This document shows positions 6,459-14,001 of a DNA stretch of 36,566 bases, in pieces. Made by a program: the position numbers and the translations under genes. The notes under the pieces are model-generated. The model was not told the origin of the DNA. It searched no databases and saw nothing but the letters and a program-made list of their open reading frames with translations. Each line of letters opens with the position of its first letter. Within the stretch, counting starts at the first letter, position 1. The DNA comes from Streptomycetaceae bacterium MP113-05 (GTDB taxonomy: Bacteria > Actinomycetota > Actinomycetes > Streptomycetales > Streptomycetaceae): the NCBI GenBank assembly GCA_000497405.1, contig KI547038.1, positions 450,987 through 487,552 on the forward strand, given 5' to 3'.

Positions 6459-8939
6459 ATGCCCACACGCACTCCGGCACGCTGCGCTCGCGGCGATGAC
6501 GACACCGTCGGGACAAGCCGCCGCGACGCCCACGACGAGAAGCGGATTCGCCGTCGGAACCGTCGCGTGGCCGACTTCTCCGCGTCCATCACCGTCTTTC
6601 TCATCGCGTTGCCCCTCTCCCTCGGCATCGCGTTGACGGCGGGGGCACCACTTCAGGCCGGGCTGGTCGCAGCAGCCATCGGCGGCATCGTCGGCGGCCG
6701 CCTGGGCGGCGCGCCCCTGCAGATCGGCGGGCCGGCCGCCGGGCTCACCGTGGTGACCGCGGATCTGATCAACGTTTATGGCTGGCGCACCACCTGCGCG
6801 CTCACGGTCGGCGCAGGCGTGGTCCAACTCGTTCTCGGACGACTCAAGGTCGCCCGTTCCGTACTGGTCGTGAGTCCGGCGATCGTGCACGGAATGCTGG
6901 CGGGCATCGGCGTCACCATCGCACTCGCCCAACTGCACATCGTCCTCGGCGGCAGCCCGGAGAGCTCCGCAGTGGCGAACATCGCAGCACTTCCCAGCCA
7001 GTTGGCGGACCCCCACCCGGTCGCGCTGGCCCTCAGCTTCGTCACGGTGGCCGTACTCCTGGGCTGGCCGTGGTTGCGCCGGCTACCGGGAAACACGGGC
7101 CGCCGGCTGGCACGGATCCCCGGCCCACTCGCCGCAGTCGGCCTGGCCACCGTCCTCGCCACTGCCACGGGGGTCACCGCGACTCGGGTGGACCTGCCGT
7201 CATGGCGCAGTCACGCCCTGCCCGGGCTCCCCGAAGGACCTCTTCTCGGCCTGCTGGCCGGGCTGCTGACCATCGCGATGGTCTCGGGCGTGCAGACACT
7301 CCTCTCCGCTGTGGCGATGGACAAGCTCACCGCAACCCGGACCGGCGAGAACCAGGTGCCCCGCGCGGACCTCGACCGCGAACTGCGCGGCCTGGGCGCA
7401 TCGAACGTCGTCTCCGGCGCATTGGGCGGGCTGCCCGTCGCGGGGGTGGCCGTGCGCAGCTCGGCCAACGTGGCCGCGGGGGTGGCCGTGCGCAGCTCGG
7501 CCAACGTGGCCGCGGGGGCGGTCAGCCGGAACTCCTCGATCCTCCACGGCGTCTGGGTGCTGCTCGCCGCATGCCTGGCCGTCGCCGTCCTGGAGCGCAT
7601 CCCGCTCGCCGCTCTTGCGGCGCTGGTGATGGTGGTCGGGGTTCAGATGGTGAAGGTCTCCCACATCCGGACGGTCGCCCGGCACCGGGAGGCACTGGTG
7701 TATGCCGGAACGTTCGCCGGTGTGGTGCTTCTCGGTGTCCTGGAGGGCGCGGGCATCGGCATCGGCGTCGCGGTGACGGTTTCCCTCAACAGACTGACCC
7801 GGACTCGGATCACCCATGAATCCGGCGACGGTGTGCACCTGGTGCGCGCACACGGACAGCTCACGTTTCTCGCCGTTCCCCGTCTGAGCCGGGCGCTCGC
7901 GCTGGTCCCGGAAGGGTCGAACGCCAAGGTGGGGCTGGACGGTTCGTTCATGGACCACGCGGCCTTCGAGACGCTGCAGGAGTGGCGCGCCTCCCAGGAG
8001 GCACGAGGCGGACGTGTGGAGGTGAGAGGTCGGGAAGGCCGGCGGATCGCGGAGCCCGCCTCCTCCCACACCTGCTCACCGTGGACGCCGTGGCGCAATC
8101 ATCAGTGCGTCAGGCAGCACCCGGGGGAACACCCCGCTCACACGCGCCAGGGTCAGCTACTCGGCGGGCTACGCAACTTTCAGCGCACGACGGCTCCGCT
8201 GGTGCGGGAGGAACTGGCCCGGCTGGCCGCCGAAGGGCAGCGGCCCTCGCAGCTGTTCCTCACCTGTGCGGATTCGCGCCTGGTGACCAGCATGATCACC
8301 TCCAGCGGCCCGGGAGACCTGTTCACCGTCCGCAATATCGGCAATCTGGTGCCACTCCCCGGGGAGAGAACCCTGGACGACTCCGTCGCGGCAGCCATCG
8401 AGTATGCCGTTGAGGTACTGGAAGTCGAATCGATCACCGTCTGCGGGCACTCCGGTTGCGGAGCGATGCAAGCGCTGACCACCGCCGGATCCACCGCTGC
8501 CGACAGCGCTCTGGGGCGGTGGCTGCGCCACGGCGCTGCGAGCGTGCGCCGCGTCACCGAGCAGCCGGGCTCGGCGCCGCGAATCCCCGGACGGCAGTCG
8601 GACGCCCTGGAGACCCTGTGTCTCACCAACGTGGTGCAGCAGCTCGAGCATCTCGTCGCACACCCCTGCGTGGCCCAGCGCGTCGCAGAAGGCCGTCTCG
8701 AGTTGCACGGCATGTACTTCCACGTGGGAGAGGCTCAGACCTACGTCATGGATCTCCGGCCGCGCCACAGCGGCGGGAAGGAGTGCGCACCGGGCACGGG
8801 CACCGCCACCGTTTCCGGCAGCGTGCCCGAGTCGCCGGCCTTCCTGCCGGTCGGACCGCACGCACAGTTGCCTGGCGGCGGCCGGCTCGCCGGCCCGGTG
8901 CACGAGCCGTACCCCCACACCACCCTCCGAAAGGTCTAA
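6459..8939 (+). CDS. SulP anion permease-STAS-beta-carbonic anhydrase fusion
   Basis: An 826-residue membrane protein. Residues 1-37 are a cytoplasmic basic tail and about 38-450 the SLC26/SulP transport core. A STAS-type domain follows at about 455-520 (LVRAHGQLTFLAVPRL), then a linker, and a beta-class carbonic anhydrase from about 560. The carbonic anhydrase keeps its zinc ligands and dyad: CADSR at 603-607 (C603, D605, R607), H664 and C667. The fusion suggests bicarbonate uptake coupled to CO2/bicarbonate exchange; sulfate or another anion is possible. AAGGAGG ends 10 nt before the ATG and fixes the start. Odd feature: residues 328-339 (AGVAVRSSANVA) are perfectly duplicated at 340-351, inside the conserved segment that forms the anion site, so transport may be altered. 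It is followed 93 bp later by acs. Confidence 0.9.
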   Translation: MPTRTPARCARGDDDTVGTSRRDAHDEKRIRRRNRRVADFSASITVFLIALPLSLGIALTAGAPLQAGLVAAAIGGIVGGRLGGAPLQIGGPAAGLTVVTADLINVYGWRTTCALTVGAGVVQLVLGRLKVARSVLVVSPAIVHGMLAGIGVTIALAQLHIVLGGSPESSAVANIAALPSQLADPHPVALALSFVTVAVLLGWPWLRRLPGNTGRRLARIPGPLAAVGLATVLATATGVTATRVDLPSWRSHALPGLPEGPLLGLLAGLLTIAMVSGVQTLLSAVAMDKLTATRTGENQVPRADLDRELRGLGASNVVSGALGGLPVAGVAVRSSANVAAGVAVRSSANVAAGAVSRNSSILHGVWVLLAACLAVAVLERIPLAALAALVMVVGVQMVKVSHIRTVARHREALVYAGTFAGVVLLGVLEGAGIGIGVAVTVSLNRLTRTRITHESGDGVHLVRAHGQLTFLAVPRLSRALALVPEGSNAKVGLDGSFMDHAAFETLQEWRASQEARGGRVEVRGREGRRIAEPASSHTCSPWTPWRNHQCVRQHPGEHPAHTRQGQLLGGLRNFQRTTAPLVREELARLAAEGQRPSQLFLTCADSRLVTSMITSSGPGDLFTVRNIGNLVPLPGERTLDDSVAAAIEYAVEVLEVESITVCGHSGCGAMQALTTAGSTAADSALGRWLRHGAASVRRVTEQPGSAPRIPGRQSDALETLCLTNVVQQLEHLVAHPCVAQRVAEGRLELHGMYFHVGEAQTYVMDLRPRHSGGKECAPGTGTATVSGSVPESPAFLPVGPHAQLPGGGRLAGPVHEPYPHTTLRKV
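7440..7511 (+). repeat. 36-bp perfect tandem duplication inside the SulP core
   Basis: The unit beginning GCGGGGGTGGCCGTGCGCAG occupies 7440-7475 and again 7476-7511 with no mismatch; a third partial start (GCGGGGGCGG) follows. It keeps the reading frame and doubles 12 residues. Confidence 0.95.
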
Positions 8940-9032
8940 ACCAATATGCCGCGTCAACCCTTGTCACGGAGGTGCACGGACTGATGAGCTAGGCCATGGG
9001 ACACAACGGACACCCCGGGAAAGGGAGATGTC

Positions 9033-10997
9033 GTGAGCAACGAAAGCCTGGCCAACCTTCTCAAGGAGGAGCGCCGATTCGCTCCGCCCACTGAGTTGGC
9101 CGCCCACGCCAACGTGACAGCGGCGGCGTACGAGCAGGCGAAGGCCGACCGGCTGGGCTTCTGGGCCGAGCAGGCACGTCGCCTCTCCTGGGGCACCGAG
9201 CCGACCGAGACACTCGACTGGTCGAACCCGCCGTTCGCCAAGTGGTTCGCCGACGGCAAGCTGAACGTCGCGTACAACTGCGTCGACCGACACGTGGAGG
9301 CGGGGCGCGGAGACCGGGTCGCCTTCCACTTCGAGGGCGAACCGGGCGACACCCGCACCCTCACCTATGCCGAGCTGCAGCGCGAGGTCTCCAAGGCAGC
9401 GAACGCGCTGACCGAGCTGGGAGTGGAGGCGGGGGACCGGGTCGCGGTCTACCTGCCCATGATCCCGGAAACCGTGGTCGCGATGCTGGCCTGTGCCCGC
9501 ATCGGCGCCCCGCACTCCGTGGTCTTCGGCGGGTTCTCCGCGGACGCCCTGGCCACGCGTATCCAGGACGCCGACGCCCGGGTGGTGATCACCGCCGACG
9601 GCGGCTACCGCAAGGGCGGCGCCAGCGCGCTGAAACCAGCCGTCGACGAAGCCCTCACCCGCCCCGGCACGGAGAACGTGCGCTCCGTGCTGGTGGTGCG
9701 CCGCACGGGCCAGGAGGACATCGCCTGGCACGAGGGCCGGGACGTGTGGTGGCACGACCTCGTCGACGGCCAGTCCGACCAGCACACGCCACAGCAGTTC
9801 GACGCCGAGCACCCGCTGTTCATCCTCTACACCTCGGGCACCACGGGTAAGCCGAAAGGCATTCTGCACACCACGGGTGGCTACCTCACCCAGGTCGCCT
9901 ACACCCACCACGCCGTCTTCGACCTGAAGCCGGAGACGGACGTCTTCTGGTGCACCGCGGACGTGGGCTGGGTGACCGGCCACTCCTACATCGTCTACGG
10001 CCCGCTGGCCAACGGCGCCACCGAAGTCCTCTACGAGGGCACCCCCGACACCCCGCACAAGGGGCGCTGGTGGGAGATCGTCGAGAAGTACGGCGTCACC
10101 CTTCTCTACACGGCGCCGACCGCCATCCGCGCCTGCATGAAGTGGGGCGACGACATCCCGGCCAAGTTCGACCTCTCCTCCCTGCGGATCCTCGGCTCGG
10201 TGGGCGAGCCGATCAACCCCGAGGCGTGGGTCTGGTACCGGCACCACATCGGCGGCGACCGTACGCCGGTGGTGGACACCTGGTGGCAGACGGAGACCGG
10301 CGGCATGATGATCAGCCCTCTGCCGGGCGTGACGGAGGCCAAGCCCGGCTCCGCACAGGTGCCGCTCCCCGGCGTCTCCGCCACCGTCGTCGACGACGAG
10401 GCGGGCGAGGTGCCGAACGGCGGCGGCGGATACCTGGTACTCACCGACCCGTGGCCGTCCATGCTCCGCACCATCTGGGGCGACGACAAGAGGTTCCTCG
10501 ACACGTACTGGTCCCGCTTCGAGGACAAGTACTTCGCGGGCGACGGCGCCAAGAAGGACGACGACGGCGACGTCTGGCTGCTCGGCCGGGTGGACGACGT
10601 GATGCTGGTCTCCGGCCACAACATCTCCACCACGGAGGTCGAGTCCGCGCTTGTCGCGCACCCGAAGGTGGCCGAGGCCGCGGTCGTGGGCGCCACCGAC
10701 CCGCAGACGACCCAGGCCATCGTCGCGTTCGTCATCCTGCGCGGTTCGGCAGCCGAGGACCAGGGGCTCAGCGAGGAGCTGCGGAAGCACGTCGCCAAGC
10801 AGCTCGGCCCGATCGCCAAGCCGAGGCAGATCCTTGCCGTCGCCGAACTGCCGAAGACCCGCTCCGGCAAGATCATGCGTCGCCTGCTGCGGGACGTCGC
10901 CGAGAACCGCGAGCGGGGTGACGTCAGCACGCTCACCGACTCGTCGGTGATGGACCTGATCGAAGCCAAGATGCCCGGCGCGGCCGGCGAGGACTGA
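9033..10997 (+). CDS. acs: Acetyl-CoA synthetase
   Basis: A 654-residue AMP-forming acetate-CoA ligase, full length for the family. The adenylation P-loop YTSGTTGKPKG begins at residue 266. TWWQTETGG follows at about 415-423, and the C-terminal lysine motif TRSGKIMRR contains K613, the usual site of regulatory acetylation by Pat-type enzymes. It converts acetate, ATP and CoA to acetyl-CoA in the cytoplasm. The GTG start has AGGGAG about 6-7 nt upstream. The position next to a holin-X protein and an EphE-like hydrolase matches the M. tuberculosis Rv3667-Rv3670 neighbourhood. No acetyltransferase or deacetylase gene is in the window. Confidence 0.97.
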   Translation: MSNESLANLLKEERRFAPPTELAAHANVTAAAYEQAKADRLGFWAEQARRLSWGTEPTETLDWSNPPFAKWFADGKLNVAYNCVDRHVEAGRGDRVAFHFEGEPGDTRTLTYAELQREVSKAANALTELGVEAGDRVAVYLPMIPETVVAMLACARIGAPHSVVFGGFSADALATRIQDADARVVITADGGYRKGGASALKPAVDEALTRPGTENVRSVLVVRRTGQEDIAWHEGRDVWWHDLVDGQSDQHTPQQFDAEHPLFILYTSGTTGKPKGILHTTGGYLTQVAYTHHAVFDLKPETDVFWCTADVGWVTGHSYIVYGPLANGATEVLYEGTPDTPHKGRWWEIVEKYGVTLLYTAPTAIRACMKWGDDIPAKFDLSSLRILGSVGEPINPEAWVWYRHHIGGDRTPVVDTWWQTETGGMMISPLPGVTEAKPGSAQVPLPGVSATVVDDEAGEVPNGGGGYLVLTDPWPSMLRTIWGDDKRFLDTYWSRFEDKYFAGDGAKKDDDGDVWLLGRVDDVMLVSGHNISTTEVESALVAHPKVAEAAVVGATDPQTTQAIVAFVILRGSAAEDQGLSEELRKHVAKQLGPIAKPRQILAVAELPKTRSGKIMRRLLRDVAENRERGDVSTLTDSSVMDLIEAKMPGAAGED

Positions 10998-11197
10998 GCC
11001 GCCGCATAGGGCGACACCCCGGAGCGGCCGGATGCCCCGCAGCCTGTGGGCCCGCCGGCCGGTCACGTCACCTGCCCGTGAGGGAGGTGAACCGGGGAGC
11101 GCCGGACAACGCACACGGCGGAAGCCCGTCATGCGGGGGTACCGGAGGGCGAGTTGCCTTCCGGCGCCCCCGCGCCGCGCGTGGGTACACGCAGGGG

Positions 11198-11220
11198 GAC
11201 GATGATCCGGCATCATCGTC
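11198..11220. promoter_or_regulatory. 9-bp inverted repeat upstream of the holin-X-like gene
   Basis: GACGATGAT (11198-11206) and ATCATCGTC (11212-11220) form perfect arms around CCGGC, 38 bp before the start at 11258. Size and symmetry suit a dimeric repressor site or a small hairpin; no regulator is identified. Confidence 0.4.
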
Positions 11221-11257
11221 ACGACCGTCCGTTGCCCCGATCCTGAGGGAGAGATCG

Positions 11258-11716
11258 ATGAGCACAGCCGCAGACGACCGGAGCCTGGGCCAACTGGTCG
11301 CCTCGGCCACCACCGAGTTGTCCGCCCTTGTCCACGACGAGATCGCGCTGGCGAAGGCCGAGATCCGCCAGGACGTGAAACGCGGTGCCATCGGTAGCGG
11401 CGCCGCAATCGTGGCCGGGATCCTGCTCCTCTTCTCGCTGCCGGTGCTGAGCTTCGCCGCCGCGTACGGCATCCACAACCTGGGCCTCGGCCTCGCCTGG
11501 TCGTTCCTGATCGTCGGTGGCGCCTTCATCCTCCTCGCCGCGCTGCTCGGCCTGGTGGCCAAGGCCGTGCTGAAGCGCATCGAGCCTCCGAAACGGACCA
11601 TCGCGTCGGCGAAGGAATCCGCGGCCGTGCTGCAGAATGCCAAGCCGCATCCGCGTCCGGCCGCAGGGAGGGTCGCCGCGCCTTCCTCGGTGTCCATGGA
11701 GAAGTCCGGGGTGTGA
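11258..11716 (+). CDS. Phage holin-X-like (actinobacterial) membrane protein
   Basis: A 152-residue protein. An N-terminal amphipathic part (LGQLVASATTELSALVHDEI, about 10-29) and a charged helix are followed by two transmembrane helices (about 49-72 and 80-105) and a basic, Ala/Pro-rich cytoplasmic tail. This is the layout of the actinobacterial putative holin-X family (PF07332), found beside acs/ephE in mycobacteria (Rv3669). Despite the family name there is no phage context, and lytic function is not implied. The start is ATG 11258, with GAGGGAGAG about 5 nt upstream; an in-frame extension to 11078 has no family similarity. The downstream hydrolase begins 12 bp after its stop, so the two may share a transcript. 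Confidence 0.8.
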   Translation: MSTAADDRSLGQLVASATTELSALVHDEIALAKAEIRQDVKRGAIGSGAAIVAGILLLFSLPVLSFAAAYGIHNLGLGLAWSFLIVGGAFILLAALLGLVAKAVLKRIEPPKRTIASAKESAAVLQNAKPHPRPAAGRVAAPSSVSMEKSGV

Positions 11717-11728
11717 CACGCTCGTGCC

Positions 11729-12664
11729 ATGACGCACCCTGACAGCGCCGCGGCGGTCGTACGCCCCGAGGGCCCGTGGACCCATCGGGACGTGGCGGCG
11801 AACGGAGCGCGGTTCCACATCGCCGAGGCCGGCGAGGGGCCGCTGGTGCTGCTGTTGCACGGCTTCCCCCAGTACTGGTGGACCTGGCGCCACCAACTGA
11901 CGGCGCTCGCCGGTGCGGGCTACCGTGCCGTCGCGATGGACCTGCGCGGTGTGGGGGGCAGTGACCGTACGCCCCGCGGTTACGACCCGGCGAACCTCGC
12001 GCTCGACGTGACGGGCGTGATCCGGTCGCTGGGCGAGCCGGACGCCGCGCTGGTCGGCCACGACCTGGGCGGCTACCTGGCGTGGACTGCGGCGGTGATG
12101 CGCCCCAAGTTGGTCCGCCGGCTGGCCGTCGCCTCCATGCCGCATCCACGGCGCTGGCGGGCCGCCATGCTGACCGATGTTCGGCAGACCGGCGCCGGCA
12201 GCCACATCTGGGGTTTCCAGCGGCCGTGGGTGCCGGAACGTCAGCTGACCGCAGACGACGGTGCGCTGGTGGGCCGGCTGATCCGCGAATGGTCCGGCCC
12301 GAATCTGCACGACGCCCTCGACGACGCCGCGCTGGCACGTTTCCAGCGGGCGATGTGCATCCCCTCCACCGCTCACTGCTCGGTCGAGCCGTACCGCTGG
12401 CTCGTACGGTCGATGGCGCGTCCGGACGGCTTCCAGTTCAACCGCCGCATGAAACGCCCGGTGCGGGTGCCGACGCTGCATCTGCACGGTTCACTCGACC
12501 CGGTGCTCCGCACCCGCAGTGCGGCCGGCTCCGGGGAGTACGTCGAGGCGCCCTACCGGTGGCGGCTGTTCGACGGACTGGGGCACTTTCCGCACGAGGA
12601 GGACCCGGAGGTCTTCTCGGCGGAGCTCATCGAATGGCTGCGTGACCCGGAACCCGACCGCTGA
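11729..12664 (+). CDS. Alpha/beta hydrolase, epoxide hydrolase-like (EphE type)
   Basis: A 311-residue alpha/beta-hydrolase. HGFPQYWWTWRHQL (about 46-59) carries the HGxP oxyanion motif. GHDLGGYLAW (about 110-119) carries an Asp nucleophile, typical of epoxide hydrolases and haloalkane dehalogenases. HGSLDPV gives the acid and GLGHFPHEEDP near the C-terminus the catalytic His. The combination favours an epoxide hydrolase; the true substrate is unknown. The homologue in the same position in M. tuberculosis is EphE (Rv3670). The start lies 12 bp after the holin-X gene; CACGCT 6 nt upstream of the ATG is a degenerate -10, so it may also have its own leaderless promoter. Confidence 0.82.
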   Translation: MTHPDSAAAVVRPEGPWTHRDVAANGARFHIAEAGEGPLVLLLHGFPQYWWTWRHQLTALAGAGYRAVAMDLRGVGGSDRTPRGYDPANLALDVTGVIRSLGEPDAALVGHDLGGYLAWTAAVMRPKLVRRLAVASMPHPRRWRAAMLTDVRQTGAGSHIWGFQRPWVPERQLTADDGALVGRLIREWSGPNLHDALDDAALARFQRAMCIPSTAHCSVEPYRWLVRSMARPDGFQFNRRMKRPVRVPTLHLHGSLDPVLRTRSAAGSGEYVEAPYRWRLFDGLGHFPHEEDPEVFSAELIEWLRDPEPDR

Positions 12665-12717
12665 CGGCCCACCAGACCCCCAGGCCCCGTTGCCCACACG
12701 TCCCACCGGACTCCTGC

Positions 12718-12749
12718 GGATCCCCGGATCCCCGGATCCCCGGATCCCC
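12718..12749. repeat. Four tandem 8-bp units (GGATCCCC)
   Basis: Four exact copies in a row, 54 bp after the stop codon of the EphE-like gene. Not coding in any supported gene. Confidence 0.95.
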
Positions 12750-12831
12750 GACGCTGCCCCTGCGCACCCCACCTCCCACTCCCACGCCTCGCCACAGTCC
12801 ACTCGCACATATGCCCTGCACATGCCCCGAA

Positions 12832-12855
12832 TGGGTAACCGTGCACGGTTACCCA
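12832..12855. promoter_or_regulatory. 24-bp perfect palindrome, candidate operator
   Basis: The left half TGGGTAACCGTG is followed directly by its exact reverse complement, with no spacer. A spacerless palindrome of this length is more like a protein binding site than a terminator. It lies 645 bp upstream of wblA and 168 bp downstream of the hydrolase gene. The regulator is unknown. Confidence 0.6.
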
Positions 12856-13500
12856 CCCTGCGTGCGGGGCAGAGTCGGAAGCATGGGCTCGACGCACGAC
12901 CATCGTGACGCGGCACGCCGGCACAACGGTCCGGGGAGGGGACGTCACGTACGGATCACCGGCCGACTCGTCTCCAGAAACCCCCGGGACCCCCGTGATC
13001 CCGCTCTGGGCATCCCGCGCATCCTGGGCCGCCGCGCGCGCTGGGTCGGCGCACGGCTGAGGCATCCTCGCAGCTGAACGACGCCCGACGAGCGTCGAAC
13101 AGCGAAACGGCCGACCCCACGTCACCCGGGCCCGATGCGGCGCGGGCCCCTTCAACACCTCCGCCACGCCGCCCCCTTCGCGCGCTGCACCGGTTCTGTC
13201 CCTGCCGTCCCCGGCGCTTTGACCCGGTGCACCGACGTCCGCAGACCCGCACCTCGTCCGCAGGCCACCCGCTCTTCCATGCGGCGAATCATCCCTCGGC
13301 GCCAGAAAGGCGCAGCTTGTCACCCCTTCACTCCCCTGGGTGATCTGCCGCGTACGCATAGTCCGATCGGGCCATTCAAGATTGGGCCTGCAGGGGGTGT
13401 TGCACCGGGGCCAGGCTTCCGTAACGTCCTCAACTGGCAACGGTGAATATGCCGCTTGCCGCCGTGGGGGAGCCTCGATTCGGGAGAGGACGGCACCGGC

Positions 13501-14001
13501 ATGGGCTGGGTTACCGACTGGAGTGCGCAGGCTGCCTGTCGCACTACCGATCCGGATGAACTGTTCGTACAGGGAGCGGCGCAGAACCGCGCCAAGGGGG
13601 TGTGCACCGGATGCCCGGTGCGCACCGAGTGCTTGGCCGACGCCCTCGACAACCGCGTCGAGTTCGGCGTGTGGGGCGGCATGACGGAGCGGGAGCGCAG
13701 AGCCCTGCTGCGTCGCCGACCGACCGTCACGTCCTGGCGTCGGTTGCTGGAGACGGCGCGCTCGGAGTACGAGCGCAGCACGGGTGTGCTGCCCGACGAG
13801 CTGGACGTCGAGGAGGCCGACGGACGCACCGGCACGGACGGCGCCGGGGCGAGCGCTCCCCTGGGCGTGGCCGGCACGCTCGTTGCCACCGCCGGCACCG
13901 TCGTGACCGGCCCCGTGGTGACCGGCACCGTCGTGACCGGCCCCGGTGCCTCCGAGGCGGACGTACGGTACGGGCGCTACGCCACGGCTGCTGCGGGCTA
14001 G
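13501..14001 (+). CDS. wblA: WhiB-family regulator WblA with an extended C-terminus
   Basis: A 166-residue WhiB-like iron-sulfur regulator. Cluster ligands C13, C35, C38 and C44 (C-x2-C-x5-C in VCTGCPVRTEC) are intact, as is the GVWGG turn at 56-60; a basic segment (RERRALLRRRPT) follows. The N-terminus MGWVTDWSAQAAC is diagnostic of WblA, which in Streptomyces controls the switch to sporulation and antibiotic output; the mycobacterial counterpart is WhiB4. From about residue 93 the protein departs from the usual short tail: about 70 residues rich in Gly, Thr, Val and Ala with an internal repeat (GTVVTGPVVTGTVVTGPG). Known WblA proteins are, from memory, roughly 110-130 residues. The start is ATG 13501 with GGGAGAGGA upstream. 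It lies convergent to, and nearly abutting, the ArsA-like pair. Confidence 0.9.
   Translation: MGWVTDWSAQAACRTTDPDELFVQGAAQNRAKGVCTGCPVRTECLADALDNRVEFGVWGGMTERERRALLRRRPTVTSWRRLLETARSEYERSTGVLPDELDVEEADGRTGTDGAGASAPLGVAGTLVATAGTVVTGPVVTGTVVTGPGASEADVRYGRYATAAAG
13892..13945 (+). repeat. 30-bp-period repeat in the wblA 3' end
   Basis: A 24-nt segment starting CCGGCACCGTCGTGACCGG at 13892 recurs exactly at 13922. It encodes the TGTVVTGP repeat in the extended WblA tail. Confidence 0.9.

Larger units (their letters stand above)
12665..13500. other. 836-bp gap upstream of wblA with repeats and a palindrome
   Basis: No convincing gene lies here. Frames such as 12884-13077 (64 codons, basic, no ribosome binding site) and long minus-strand frames have no recognisable product. 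The gap contains four tandem GGATCCCC units (12718-12749), a 24-bp perfect palindrome (12832-12855), and the presumed long wblA control region with A+T-richer patches at 13360-13460. It is also the left breakpoint zone of the proposed inversion. The wblA ribosome binding site (GGGAGAGGA) ends about 10 nt before 13501. Confidence 0.5.

Noticed and set aside
8964..11408. 814-codon minus-strand frame opposite acs
   Set aside because: Antisense shadow of acs caused by high G+C; no recognisable domains.
11258..11716. Phage remnant suggested by a holin-family protein
   Set aside because: The family is a normal chromosomal actinobacterial membrane protein beside acs; no other phage gene is present.
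12833..12854. Palindrome as a transcription terminator of the hydrolase gene
   Set aside because: It has no loop, lies 168 bp past the stop codon and lacks a U-tract; an operator is more plausible.
12884..13077. 64-codon plus-strand frame just after the 24-bp palindrome
   Set aside because: Basic, Arg-rich product with no motif and no well-placed ribosome binding site; not enough to call a gene.
12553..13440. 295-codon minus-strand frame across the wblA upstream gap
   Set aside because: It runs through the EphE-like gene end and simple repeats, has no family-like motif and no ribosome binding site, and reads like G+C-rich chance sequence.
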